Below are positions 10,301 through 21,456 of a stretch of DNA of 64,000 bases, in pieces. The notes beneath the pieces are model-generated. The model worked only from the letters and a program-made list of their open reading frames with translations. It had not been told where the DNA came from and did not search any database. The stretch is from contig CAICTM010000023.1 in the NCBI GenBank assembly GCA_903772945.1, forward strand, positions 1 through 64,000, written 5' to 3'. Positions within the stretch are counted from its first letter, which is position 1, and every line of letters starts with the position of its first letter. The position numbers were made by a program, and so were the translations under genes. This DNA is from Seminavis robusta. Taxonomy: Eukaryota; Bacillariophyta; Bacillariophyceae; Naviculales; Naviculaceae.

Positions 10301-12240
10301 CCACTGAAGATGCATTCGAGCCTGAAGATGACATCTCTGAGGCTAATTCTGTGGTGCCCGTTGCTGATTCTGTGGAGCCAGCTGATGATGACAATTCCAG
10401 TGTTGGCAGCATTGCACCTGAAACTGCTACGAACTCATGGTTTGGGATAAGGTTCAGCATCTTTTCCCCATCGAAGCCGGAGATGTCGGGTGCCGAACTG
10501 AAAATGATTGCAGCCAGGGCTGCTGGTAAGTTGTTTTGACATTGCTGAACCCTATTCATTGTGGCATTCGTATTTAACACGAGTGTGTTGTTTTGTTGTC
10601 TTTGTAGAAGCGCCCCCGGAATCAGCTGATGGTGCCTCAGTGGTCCCCGCCAATCCAGATGAAGACTCCCAGGGAAACAAGGAAAAGCCAAATGAGGCAG
10701 CACAGGAGGCCACTGCTGAGAAAGAATCTGATTGTGACAGTCAGAGTTCCAAGTGCACCACTGAAGAGCTTTCCCCAATGCATGGGCCAAGTAAGTTGGA
10801 TTGAGGTTGCTTGACATTGACTTTCCTTGGCTTTGGCATCACTAACATTTCTGTACTATTGCAGAGGTTCGGGCTGGTCCCACCCCTGCACGTATCCGTG
10901 CCATGACTCTTGAGGAGATGAAAGCTGCTGGTAAGTTTCCTTGGCTGGTGCTGTTTGCCTTTGCTGCTTTTGGTTGCTGCTTAGCTCATTTTTGCTCCTC
11001 TTTGTTGTTGTTTTAGAAGAGAAACTGGAACCAGCTGTAGCCGAGCCAGCTGAAGAAGGATTGCATGCTGCCACCACCGATCCAACTGCAATGAGTCTTG
11101 AGGAGATGAAGGATGCTGAGCCAATCATTGAAGAAGACGAAGAAGGATCACAAGTGGGAACTGAGAGCACAGCCATCGCTAAGGCTGCTGGTAAGTTTTC
11201 CTTCTGCTGGTCCTGTTTGCTTTCTGTTGCTTTCTGTTGCTTCTATTCACAGTGTAGCTCATTTTACTCCTCTTTCTTGCTGTTTTAGAGGAGGAGCTGG
11301 AACCAGCGGTAGCCAAGGTGGCTAAACCCAATACCGATTGTTCTGGTCCCAAGAAGAAAACGTCTCCAATGGCCAAGGGTGGTCTCCTTGGCATTGGTGG
11401 CAACCCAATCCGAGGCACCAACATTCCCAAAGCAGAGGCCTCCGTGGTGGTCGAAACCGTGGATGAAGAAAGCTCTGAGGGAAGCTATCCCCCAGTCGAA
11501 GCCACGGACGGTACCATTGTTCCTGTGACCATTTCAATTGCAGCCACTGACCATGTTCCCACGGAGACTGCATCCAAGGTCGAGGAAGAAGATGGTGCAC
11601 CCATTGCCAAGGCTGCTGGTTAGTTTTCCTTTGGCAGTTTTGTTTTCCTTCTGTTGCTTGTATTGACGGTGTGGCTCATTTTGTTCCTCTTTGCTGTCCT
11701 TTTAGAGGAGGAGCTGGAGCCACTTGACGGTGGCACTGTGGTAGAGGCTGAGCCAGATGAAGAAGGCTCTCAGGGAACCCAGCAGTCTGATGGTCGAGCT
11801 GGCACTTGGCCAAACGATGACAAACCTTATTGGGGGCTGAACAGGACGAATGGGAAACCATGCGCTCGCTGTAGAGCCATTCCGGGATACTGTGCATCCC
11901 ATATGGGCCAGGCCCCACCCGGATATGATGCAGAGGCACAGATGAAGAGGGCTAAGGCGAAGAAGAAAGAAGCCCAGAAGAAGAAAAAAGCAGCCCCTGT
12001 GATGAAGAAGAAGAAAGCTCCAAAGAAGACGACGACGAGCATTGCTGTTATTGATGCAGTACCTGCGGGCACGGGATGGAAACGCCGTAAATCGAAACGG
12101 ACCAGAACTGATGAACCTGATTCCAAGTCTGACTCGAGTAAGTTTGAATGATGTTTGCTGCTTTTCTTTGCATGTGGAGTTGGCCAATCCTGACAAACCC
12201 TTTTCTTGCCTTCTCAGGTGATGATGATGACGATGCTTGA
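7307..12240 (+). CDS. Large modular low-complexity protein with duplicated exon-intron units (11 exons)
   Basis: I infer eleven exons: 7307-8086, 8170-8343, 8421-8486, 8576-8710, 8812-10525, 10608-10790, 10865-10930, 11017-11190, 11289-11618, 11706-12137 and 12218-12240. All introns are GT-AG, 74-101 bp, and keep the frame, giving about 1358 residues. Residues 1-210 look globular and match no family I know. Next comes a Pro/Gly-rich part (GPG and PPGPG motifs), then a Ser-rich and acidic region with short lysine patches. The exon at 11706 carries a small Cys/His cluster, PCARCRAIPGYCASH (C-x2-C-x6-C-x2-H), which probably binds zinc, followed by a long Lys-rich tail and SDDDDDA. Exons 5-10 begin and end in phase 1. 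Exons 8-10 open with EE(K/E)LEP, and exons 5, 7, 8 and 9 end in AAG. Function is unknown. The basic tail suggests nucleic acid binding or a nuclear location. Confidence 0.8.
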
Positions 12241-12349
12241 AGACGAAACATAGTAACCCAATCATAGCTTGGCCCTCGCTGGCTTCCATATACACAGATA
12301 AACCACGTAATCAAAAACAGACACCGTAACCTAAACTGATACAACTCAG

Positions 12350-12445
12350 GTAAGTTTTGAATGATGCTTGATGCTTCCTTTGCTTGTGGAGTTGGCCATA
12401 CTGATAAACCCCTTTGCCTTGTTTCCTTCTCAGACAGGTGATGAT
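12350..12445 (+). repeat. Downstream copy of the preceding gene's last intron and exon start
   Basis: This stretch repeats the final intron at 12138-12217 and the start of the last exon. It starts GTAAGTTTTGAATGATG, shares GTGGAGTTGGCCA, ends CCTTCTCAGACAG and continues with GTGATGATGA. It lies about 110 bases after the stop codon. It may be a duplicated terminal exon, a 3' untranslated intron or an alternative end. Confidence 0.75.
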
Positions 12446-12855
12446 GAGGTCTTGTGCAGTTCTCTCTGGGCTTCGTGGCAAACATAAAACGAATCGTAGT
12501 TGCATTTTAATAATACTGGAAACTTGAATGATCTATATGCTCCTCCTACTGTCGTCGACATTGATATCAAAGAGTAGTTCCCGCTTCCGATGTGGCTGGA
12601 CCGTGCTCATTCCAACTAGTTTTATAACCATCTATGTGAACTACTACGTTTGTAGTGTATGTGCAAAGCTCTTTTGTTCAAATGATTCTGTAGCTGGCGC
12701 ACAAATGCATCATGCCGCTGTGGATAGAGTCCTCATCAACCATCTACAAGAAAACCTTCATCAGATTCGCCACTTGCTTTCTGGTAATGAGGGCGTCATC
12801 AGCATCTAATCGAGCCAGATAATAATGAGGAAAACCCTTCAAAGCAACCACAGCA
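12446..12855. other. Spacer without a recognised gene
   Basis: This lies between the convergent ends of the 11-exon gene and the vinyl reductase gene. I see no supported feature here beyond likely 3' ends of both. Confidence 0.5.
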
Positions 12856-14389
12856 TCAAGGCGCGATCTTCAAAGGGTACTTACATGGGTCATAATCAGG
12901 CCGTCCTTGGGCTACCAGTCGACTATAATGCTCTCCCAGTGTAATGGTCCCATACTGTTCCGCAGGCTCCGTAGTCAGCATGTCTTCGACAGCATAGTAG
13001 TTGCCAATGCGCCCTGTTTCAGCTGCGTCCGCCAAGGATTCTGACTGGAAAACATCGGCCAAAAACTGTAGTGAATTGATCAGGACATCAAACAACCAAA
13101 TGGGAGCAGTGACGTATTCCGCTTGTCGTCCGACTAAATCAAAGATCATTTGGCCTTGCATCTTCATGGTGATGGGGTCATCAGGACCGCCGACGTTGAG
13201 AATCCTGTTTTGTCGAGTCTTGTCCGAAATGCATTCAATCATGTACCTTGCCAAATCTGATTCGGCAATGGGATTGCACTTTGTTACTATCGTACGCAAT
13301 CAGTGATACAAGCATTTGCATAGATTAGTGGGTAGTTCCATAACATGTGCAACACCCAAAACGAGTCGCGTACCTTCACCATCTCCAAACATGACGTACG
13401 GAGCCTCATCATACGCCACCACCTCTGATTGGGAAGCGCAATGAAGAATTCAGGGCAGATTGGCACAGATAAGAGAATACTTAGCCAGCAACAAGACCAT
13501 CAGTGGTTTCTGTGCTTTTCGACGTACCAATTTGGCTCGAAACAGACTTGAAGTAGGCCGTGGGTCGAACAATTGACCAGGTGAGATCCTTCTGAGAGGT
13601 CAGCTTGTCTTCAAACTTGAGTTTTGCTTGTTGGAATTTGAGCTTGGGGTTGCGGAGACAAAAGGCGGAAAGAAGCACGAAATGCCTTGCTCCTGCAGTA
13701 GTTCCTCCTTGAAGGCAGTTGAGAGTTGCTTGGTAGTCAATGGCGTAGGCATCCTTTTCGATTCCTGTGCGTGATGCCAGGCAGGAAATGACAGCTTCAA
13801 GCGACTTAGAGGGTGCCGTTGCCGCAATCTCTTGGAGCGTCTATTGTGATCATCGGAAAACAGGAGAGAAAAAATGTCGGGATGAGATATTACGTTATGC
13901 TGTGCCACAAACTAGCTAGCAATGGTATCTAGCTAGTATTCTGATTGTGCCAACCTAGCTTGGTAGCTAGCCATGCTCTACACTGGCAGGTATGAAGAGC
14001 GCTGAACTCACCTGATTGACTTCTAGCGGATTGGTGACATCACATTGCAAGACTGTGGCTCCCCGGAAGACTTCTTCGTATTGTGTAGTCCGAATCTTCT
14101 CAATGTCTCGTACGAGGGCTACCGTATGGAAGCCTTGTTTTACACTCTCCTTGACGACTGATTGGCCAATATACCCAGAGGCTCCCGCAATCACGTTGGT
14201 CTTGGCTGTGGCGGCTCTCATGGTCAGAGGCACCGAGAACGCCTCTGCTACCGGCACGGGCAAACCCAGACTTATAATTGATCCATGAGGACTCATACTC
14301 ATTCGCGTCCAAAGCAGCGACCAAGTTGCAACAGTCAAGAACGCTTGAGCCATCACTCCTAAGCTGCAGTATGCGGATGTCATTGTCAT
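12856..14389 (-). CDS. DVR: Plastid divinyl chlorophyllide a 8-vinyl reductase (4 exons)
   Basis: I infer exons at 14389-14012, 13840-13528, 13424-13374 and 13286-12856, all with GT-AG borders and matching phases, giving 390 residues. The enzyme reduces the 8-vinyl group of (proto)chlorophyllide to ethyl in chlorophyll synthesis. Residues 69-75 are the NAD(P)-binding GASGYIG. Segments shared with plant DVR include [57 protein letters not shown] and GRIGNYYA. The N-terminus has a hydrophobic signal-like stretch at about 10-28, then AEA-F51, an ASAF-like cleavage site, followed by a short transit region. That fits import into a complex red-lineage plastid. The start is the ATG at 14389, as the frame upstream has no ATG. 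I find no missing motif. Confidence 0.93.
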
Positions 14390-17189
14390 ATTTCTCCTCT
14401 TGATAGCGAGTTTCTTGCTGCTTTCCAGAAAGGGGTTGCTTTTAAGCTTCAAGATCTTGGGATTGAAGGATAAGGTATAAATTCTGAAAAGAGCCAAGTT
14501 ACCACAAGTCCATTCCAGCGCTGATCCTTGGTCTAGTGCTGTCTCGTTGTTCTATGTAAAGGAAAGGAGTTGGCTTGGAACGTCCGAAAAACGTGAAGAG
14601 GCAACAAACAAGCCGTTGATGGGCGACGTTCGTTGTGGTTGCAGGCCGAAGATACGCAACTGAGCACTTCAATTTACGGCCCGGGTGGGGAACAGAATGA
14701 CGTCAAATCGGTTTGATTCGATTCGATCGATTGCATTCGATTCAATTTGAACTTTCATCATTCGATTCGAATCGATCATTCTTGTGAAGATAGGTGTACT
14801 GTATCCAATCGATTCGATTCGATTCGATTCATTCGAATTGCCTCTTTGGAATGATTGAATCGATTGAATCATTCATGCAAAAGGATCCAGGTACCAGTGG
14901 GAGGCCAGCAGAGCCTTGTTTGTCATTGGATTGATATAGATCATAGCAACATTGTAGAAAAGACCCTTCACCAGAATTCATAGTGGAGAGGGAGATGAAA
15001 GGTGACCTGAGTTAGTTGGGTCGAGTTGAATTGGATCTGCATCATGTTGAAGGACGATCACAAAATCTTGCTGTGACACTTGTTGATTGACAATAATCCT
15101 TGTCTCCCCTCACTCTCCTATTGCAAAGTATGGAAAGGTGGAGTAGAAAGGCAAAGTGAGATGGATACACCAGCCAGACAGATTTTTAAATAGATGTACA
15201 AGAGCAAGAGTGACGAGTCATCTCACCTCCTTTCATCTGGTAGTGGTACCGATCGATAGTACGGGTAGTAAAGTGTTTTGTAGGTGGTGTGCAAATAGCG
15301 GTGGAAGCCAAACGGTGGGCCCAAAGATCCGCGGCCATGGACTGTCTTCTGGTCTTGTACAGTATGCATGATGAATCGAATAGATCTTGGATGCTCCAGC
15401 AGAGAGGATTGATAGAGACGAATGCAACGGAGAACCAAAGCAACATCTAGATGTTGTTTGGCAGTTTTACGAAACCCGTGGCTGAATATCAACTCGTGGA
15501 ACAGTATTAGCTTCCACAAATGCTGCAATGGTTCTTCTCTCCCCTCTGACTGTCACTTGGCTAGATCACGATCACGATCAACATCAACTAGACCGTCACT
15601 CTATTGGAGGGAGATGAAAGGTGAATTGAGTGACGAGTAGAGTCAGTTGGATCTGCATCATGTTGATGGGACGATAGCAAAAGATACAGAACTGGTACCA
15701 GGTACCTCAAATACCGTCAACTCACTCAACGTTGGTTTATCATTGGAAACGGTAGGGGCCCAAACGGTACTATTATACTGTAGTACATGATACATGTACG
15801 GCCAAACGGTGGAGCAAAATACCATTGTAGTCTAGGTGGTGCCAGTAGATCTACCGGTATGATAGTAGGTGGTGTGTACATGTACTAGTACATAACGGTG
15901 GAAGCCAACGGTGGGGACCAACCATCGCGGCCAAATAATGGTACCGGTAGCGGCCAAACGGTGGAGCCCAAACGGTCGAGCCAAAGAAATGAATTCATGA
16001 AGTGAGACCGATTGCTTTGAGCCAAGCCAAGCCAAGCCACACCGGCAGGGTATTTTTTTTAAAGTTCAAAACACCGCATGTACATTGTACATGTATGTAG
16101 ACTGCAATGTTGCCGCCAGCCACCAAAAAGAAGACAGGATCCTCATCAGGATCGTCGGGACGTGGTGGACCTGGTACGTGTATGGATTCGATTCGATTCG
16201 ATTCTTTGATTTTGTGAGGCTGGCAAGCCACACAGGCAAGGTCCGGGGCAGTTATCTTTGGTCCCTTCAAAAGTTTAAAAACACCTGCGACCCAGCCGAG
16301 CACACATTGCTACAACGTACTCCGGCGATTACGGTACCGGTACATGTATGACCATACTAGGTCTAGTAAGTCGAATTCTATATTTTTCCAAGAGCAGTCC
16401 CTACCGATACTGTAACAAGGGGCTTGACCGCATGTTGGATGTTTGCCACCGTGATATTTTATTTTAAAATAAGATGATGTTACGATGTACCATACCTCCT
16501 CTTTAGATCTACTCTTTATCCTTACTGTTTACAGCGGATACTAGACTACTCTTGAAAAAGTCTTTTGAAGAATCAAGTCTCCAACATGACAGGCTCCTCT
16601 TGTTTGGTTATTGGTTATGCTGGAACTGTGGCAGCGAGCTTCTTACGTTCGATTGAACCGGTTGACTCTTCTTCCAATCCATTCCGTTCGACGCACTACT
16701 GTTTGACGCACTACAGCTGTAGACTACTTCTTCGGAACAGCGGCAGTTTTTCTTGCAAGGGCATCCATACTCCGTGTAAACATCGAATCTCCATTCGCGC
16801 CAATTCTTTGAAAATAAGCGCCAGGTGTGCTTACCAGACCACAACTATGCATCACTGCATGCCCTCCTCACCCCAGTTGCAGTTGCATAAAGCGAAAGCT
16901 ACCACTACTACTAGTAGTACTAAAGAGGAGTCAGAAAAGGTAGTAAGCTTAGGCAAAGAAGAGTGGAAACCACAGCTATCACAACTGTTTCTACCGTAGT
17001 TTTAACAGGAATCTATAGCTCGCTTGCTACCGCTACCGCAACTCTAGCTATTTTATTTTTAAAAAATAGAGTGGGGAAGTTATCTTCCGTACGGAATCCA
17101 GCTGCATCCAGCCCACAGCCAGATTGATCTGCCACCAAGCACTGCTGACTGCTCCCTTACCAGGTACCAGGTATTAGCTTACATGTACC
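14390..17189. other. Spacer with pentamer repeats and a duplicated segment
   Basis: No supported gene is seen in this 2.8 kb. It holds imperfect (GATTC)n around 14697-14840 and 16185-16206, a duplicated block (14985-15330 and 15605-15935), and many GTACCGGTA palindromes. Confidence 0.6.
14985..15935. repeat. Diverged tandem duplication, unit about 0.6 kb
   Basis: GGGAGATGAAAGGTGA and GGATCTGCATCATGTTGA occur near 14990-15050 and again near 15609-15665. GGTGGTGTG and CGGTGGAAGCCAA recur in the same order near 15284-15310 and 15867-15910. The copies are interrupted by GTAC-rich sequence. Confidence 0.65.
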
Positions 17190-19214
17190 ATGAAACGAAA
17201 ACGAAAACGAACGTATACTGAAGACAAAAAACAGGGAAGAAACCTTAGGCAGAAAAAGAAGAGACGGAACAAACGAAGAGCCAAAGCCATGCACCATGCC
17301 CTCCAAAACACACTAAAGTGTATGGGTAAAAACGAGTATGTTGCCTTCAACGCAGACAGATCGTGCCCTGTAATGGAGAAAGAGAGAGAGTGTAAATGGT
17401 GCGATCACCGAGCCAGTGAAGGGGCCAAAAAGGACTGTTTTGTGTGTGGACCAGTTAGTCTGCAGAAGCGAAGTCATGGCATCAAAGACCTCGAATTCAA
17501 ACCGACTCTTCATTACAAGAATGTTGACACTGACAAAGGTTGCCATTTTGTCCAATGCGCTTCTTGCAAAATCTTCCAATGCATGCGTTGCTATTCTGGA
17601 TTTATGGAAGCAATGAAACAGAGCAAGGACGGAATCCACGACGACACGGTGGCACGGAGTGTCAAAGTTTTGACGGTTGACTTGCCCCAGCTACTGAAAG
17701 ACAAACCCAATCAGCAGCACATCATTCAAATTGAGCCCCATTTAATGACATGCTGTACTCAGAAGAAGAAGTTTTCAGCATTCTTCAAAGAGAGTAAATG
17801 CCTCAGAGGTAGTGAGACCGAATGGGAACTAAAACTATTGGGCCCGGACACCAACAACCAACAGACCGAAACACATCGAGAAACATGTCGAAACCAAGAG
17901 AGCACGGAACATGCCGAACCGGTTCCTCCCACGATGGGATACATGGTGATGGAAGAAGGAATCGCCATTGCTCCCGACTTTACATGCACGCATCTACATG
18001 CCTTGGCAGGAAAGCATGCCTGTGGACACTTGGTAATCAACCACCGCGAAGCCCTGCGACTCAACGAGGAAAAGCTCTCTTTTGAAGGCAAATTAACCGA
18101 GGCCGCATGTGTACGCACGCAAACATTGAAGATTCTCATGCCAGGTACAGGGCCAAGGGGGGAACGTGAAATGAAAACAAAAGTTCAGGTAGTGGTTTTG
18201 AACAAGCCCAAAACACCAATTCACTTGACAAAGGGTTCAATGACGCTTGAAGGGTTGAAGCCCATGGCTGTTAAATCTATAGTCTGCTTTGACTCCGAGT
18301 ACTCAACAAAATTGAAGAACGAAGGCGTGGATGTCTTGGCTGTGTTTTCGTCCAGTGGAATGCTTCTCTTTGGAGGATTGTTTGGTGATGCCTTTGACAC
18401 CAAACGGTTCAAAAAAGGTGATCACGGCAGTGGAATCTTCTTGGATCTGTGGAGTTGCCTTTCAGGTTCAAAGAAACATGAGAAAAAGCGAACAGGTGGG
18501 GCCAATGGATTGGCTAAGGAGCACATGTTAGATGTTATCTACATGATGGGCAATCCAGGAGTGACTGGCGGTCGGGAGAAAAGGGCAGTGGCTCACACCA
18601 TCATGGGTACGGAAGTCAAGGTCAGTTACTTCAGTACGAAACAGCATAAGATGGTACACTTCAAGTATAGTGTTGCCAAGCCAGGTGGGCAATTGGTGCT
18701 CACACAAAATCAGTATCAAGGCCTTCAGGAAAACACAAAGGGTTGGGTCAAACAGTTTGTCTTGAACAAGGCATTCACGGCGGAGTTGTTAAGGTCACTG
18801 AATACAAGTGAAGAATTTAAGAGATTGCTTGGTTCTGGTGTGTCGTTTGCTCGTGATGTACAGAATGTCCAATCTGCATGCAACGATGCCGCTGGTAGAT
18901 ATGCAGCCAAGCAAAAGGGCGAGGGTCGGCTTGAGCCCCTGCAGGACTTGTTTGTGGAATATCTTGCCCGCAGTTGCATATTTACAATTCTGGCTCACCC
19001 TGTTGGCTGGCATAAGGACCGCGCAGGCCATCAAGTGAATGGGCACAAAGTTTTTGTGGAGAACAAGGAATTGTTTGTTCTAACCGACCCTCCTCCTGTT
19101 TTTGGACGCTATGGTCGTGGTGGTTGTCCAAGTGGAGGCTGCGTTGGGGCCATCATTGACCACACATGGCTGCAAGTATTGGAGGCAGTTGCCAATGACG
19201 AGGGTCTTGCTTGA
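17190..19214 (+). CDS. Intronless orphan protein, basic N-terminus and Cys clusters
   Basis: An ATG-started frame of 674 residues with no intron. Residues 1-33 are extremely Lys/Arg-rich (MKRKRKRTYTEDKKQGR and KKKRRNKRRAK), a likely nuclear signal. Cys pairs follow: ECKWCDHRA, DCFVCG, then CHFVQCASCKIFQCMRC at about 118-134. The spacing suggests one or two treble-clef-like zinc sites. A later stretch reads SIVCFDSEYSTKLK, and near the C-terminus are VGWHKDRAGHQ and RYGRGGCPSGGCVG. I do not recognise a Pfam-level family. WHKD resembles the H-x-D of 2-oxoglutarate oxygenases, but one short motif is not enough. Its single exon, isolation in repeat-rich DNA and NLS would also fit a mobile-element-derived protein. 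Confidence 0.72.
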   Translation: MKRKRKRTYTEDKKQGRNLRQKKKRRNKRRAKAMHHALQNTLKCMGKNEYVAFNADRSCPVMEKERECKWCDHRASEGAKKDCFVCGPVSLQKRSHGIKDLEFKPTLHYKNVDTDKGCHFVQCASCKIFQCMRCYSGFMEAMKQSKDGIHDDTVARSVKVLTVDLPQLLKDKPNQQHIIQIEPHLMTCCTQKKKFSAFFKESKCLRGSETEWELKLLGPDTNNQQTETHRETCRNQESTEHAEPVPPTMGYMVMEEGIAIAPDFTCTHLHALAGKHACGHLVINHREALRLNEEKLSFEGKLTEAACVRTQTLKILMPGTGPRGEREMKTKVQVVVLNKPKTPIHLTKGSMTLEGLKPMAVKSIVCFDSEYSTKLKNEGVDVLAVFSSSGMLLFGGLFGDAFDTKRFKKGDHGSGIFLDLWSCLSGSKKHEKKRTGGANGLAKEHMLDVIYMMGNPGVTGGREKRAVAHTIMGTEVKVSYFSTKQHKMVHFKYSVAKPGGQLVLTQNQYQGLQENTKGWVKQFVLNKAFTAELLRSLNTSEEFKRLLGSGVSFARDVQNVQSACNDAAGRYAAKQKGEGRLEPLQDLFVEYLARSCIFTILAHPVGWHKDRAGHQVNGHKVFVENKELFVLTDPPPVFGRYGRGGCPSGGCVGAIIDHTWLQVLEAVANDEGLA

Positions 19215-19324
19215 AGCATAGGACTACTAGTAAAGTAAATCGACTTTTTAACGACACAATGTATTCTAGCCTACAAATTCCTCATAATATCACTAGATCT
19301 AGCGTGGTAGCTACTAGTAGTGGG

Positions 19325-20929
19325 TCATCCTGCGATTTGATTTCCGGGCCTGCCGTCCCCAATCGGTGTTCTTGGATCTTTGCCTGCCTCTAGGAGATCA
19401 TCGTGCTCCGTGACGACAATCGTATGCAGCCACCCCCTGTGAATTGATTTTATCCGTGCATGCTCGTTGTCCAGCAAAAGTGAATCGGCCCAAAAGGGTG
19501 TAAAGACGCCATATTCTCTCAATTCTGGATCGGCCCAGAGGTGGAATTGCAAGACCTGTCGTCCATCCCTTCCAACAATAGTGGTCCGATCGAAGTGTGC
19601 CTCGAATTGTCGACAGGGCATGTCAATAATGCCAGAGGGGACCACACAGACGGGTTCAAAGAGGATTTGAGTGGCATCATCCGTGCAGATGCCGACGGCA
19701 TAGACACTTCCATCTTCCATCAACATGGCCGTGTGGTGTGAACCACAAGCAATCTGAATGACTTGTAGATTGGGAGGGAGTCCTTTGACTGGAGTGGGCG
19801 CCCGTGAATCGGACGCAAGTTTTCCTTGTCTTTGATCGGATCGCATGGGTGGTAGTACATTTTTCCCCCAGACAAAGACTTGGTTGGTACTCTCTGTCAA
19901 TGCTGCGCCGTGCTGAAATCCTGATGCTATTTGGACGACTCGAGGAAAGAAGAACCAATCAGGTCGTTCTTCCGAGTCTAGCTCGTATGCCTTTTTTACA
20001 TGCCGTGCATAATCAACCTGTGATCCATCTTGTGCTGCTTCACTGGCATCTGCTTGTCCTAATTGGCAGCGTTCTGCCTTGCCCCAGGAATATAGGTTTC
20101 CCTGACTGCAGAGAGCATACCCGTGTTGCAAGCCGAGTGCAACTTGTGAGACGGGAAAGGCTTGATAAAGGTATTCTCGTCCATGGGTAGCATAATCATC
20201 ACTGAGGCCCATGACTTGTTGTGGAACCCATACATTGTTTGAGGAATATCCAATGCCACACTGTCCTCGATTGTTGAGTCCCATGGTATATAGGGTGCCC
20301 CCCACTTGGCCTAGAACAGCAGTGAGTCCGGCACTGGCCACCACGGATAGAGGAGCATCATAATTGGGCATTTCGACTTCTTCCAATTCACTGAGAATGG
20401 AGTATGTTTTTGCCAATTCCCATAATCTCATGGTTGGATCTTGCTCAATTTGTCTTTGTGTTTGTTCATTGAGTGCCCACTGTATGAATCTGCCAGCCAA
20501 GGCAGTGACGTTGATAGATCGTTCGTCTTCCTTGTAAGAATGTGAATAGTGGACTGCTTTGTGTCTGAGCCAAGCTGGAAATCGATTGAGTCTGAGAATC
20601 GCTTGCAAATCATGCGGTCTTCCACACATGAGCAGTCTCTGACGTCCATTGGACTCATTGGTCACCAGCGCTGTGTGGCCCCAACCAGCTGCAGCCGACA
20701 AGACATCCCCTTTGTACAGCAAGGTTGGAGGATCTGGATCTTCTTCGTCGTCATGCCCTTTGATGTGATCGTCAAATCGACCCGTTCCCAAGGCACCCGT
20801 CCAACCATGGCCCATGGCGTACACGGACATCCCACGGGATACAGATACAGATACACATACAGATACCCATGGTACTTTCTTGCTGGAAGAAAATCGGCCA
20901 AAGTGCTGCAGTACGGATAAGGAAATCAT
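19325..20929 (-). CDS. RCC1-repeat (beta-propeller) protein
   Basis: A single exon of 534 residues with an ATG at 20929. It has repeated blades typical of the RCC1/alpha-tubulin suppressor family: YAMGHGWTGALGTG, AAAGWGHTALVT, LYTMGLNNRGQCGIG, VALGLQHGYALCSQGNLYSWG, IASGFQHGAALTES, VFVWGKN, IACGSHHTAMLMEDGSVYAVG. Such proteins are propellers used in protein-protein contacts or as exchange factors; which role applies here cannot be read from sequence. About 90 residues between the first two blades and the next are non-repeat helical sequence. The N-terminus has a VSVCVSVSVSRG run that may be part of a targeting peptide. It lies about 110 bp from, and convergent with, the orphan gene at 17190-19214. 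Confidence 0.88.
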   Translation of the reverse strand: MISLSVLQHFGRFSSSKKVPWVSVCVSVSVSRGMSVYAMGHGWTGALGTGRFDDHIKGHDDEEDPDPPTLLYKGDVLSAAAGWGHTALVTNESNGRQRLLMCGRPHDLQAILRLNRFPAWLRHKAVHYSHSYKEDERSINVTALAGRFIQWALNEQTQRQIEQDPTMRLWELAKTYSILSELEEVEMPNYDAPLSVVASAGLTAVLGQVGGTLYTMGLNNRGQCGIGYSSNNVWVPQQVMGLSDDYATHGREYLYQAFPVSQVALGLQHGYALCSQGNLYSWGKAERCQLGQADASEAAQDGSQVDYARHVKKAYELDSEERPDWFFFPRVVQIASGFQHGAALTESTNQVFVWGKNVLPPMRSDQRQGKLASDSRAPTPVKGLPPNLQVIQIACGSHHTAMLMEDGSVYAVGICTDDATQILFEPVCVVPSGIIDMPCRQFEAHFDRTTIVGRDGRQVLQFHLWADPELREYGVFTPFWADSLLLDNEHARIKSIHRGWLHTIVVTEHDDLLEAGKDPRTPIGDGRPGNQIAG

Positions 20930-21456
20930 CTTTCTGAGCTTCTGACTAGTCTATGTACCTGCCAGTGTACTAGTATGGGTGGTGGATTGACTCTTTGCTA
21001 AAGACATAGAGTTGACCGTCGATCAGGGCATCGCTCCTGTGAAACTTTGAAGAGATCGTTGGTCTTTATTTTTCTCTCAGTGGATTTTAGTGGTCTCGAG
21101 GCGTTGGCCTTCAAAACCGAAAGAAGGATCTTCGGAAAAGATATTATCGCCAGCGATCCCCCACAATCATCAGCAGCAAAACCACGGTTGTCCTTTCCAC
21201 GATGATACCATGATGGCCTCAAGGTAGCTACAGTAGCTAGCTAGAAACAACGCTGCCATGGTTGCCATTGCGGAAGGCCCAGTCTCGTCTGTACCGTATT
21301 CGTCGCAACAGTGGAGAAACATCTAGCAAGTGTGTTTTTTTAATTAAATTATGTATCCCAACTACAGACGGAGTGACAGTCGCTCGAGTCGGGTAGTTGT
21401 ACCAGGTACAAAACACTTCACTCGCTCCAAAAGTACTGCCAGCCAGGGAGCGATGC
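20930..21456. other. Spacer between the RCC1 and peroxidase genes
   Basis: No supported feature is seen. It holds the 5' side of the RCC1 gene and the 3' side of the peroxidase gene, with CTAGCTAG near 21235. Confidence 0.5.
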
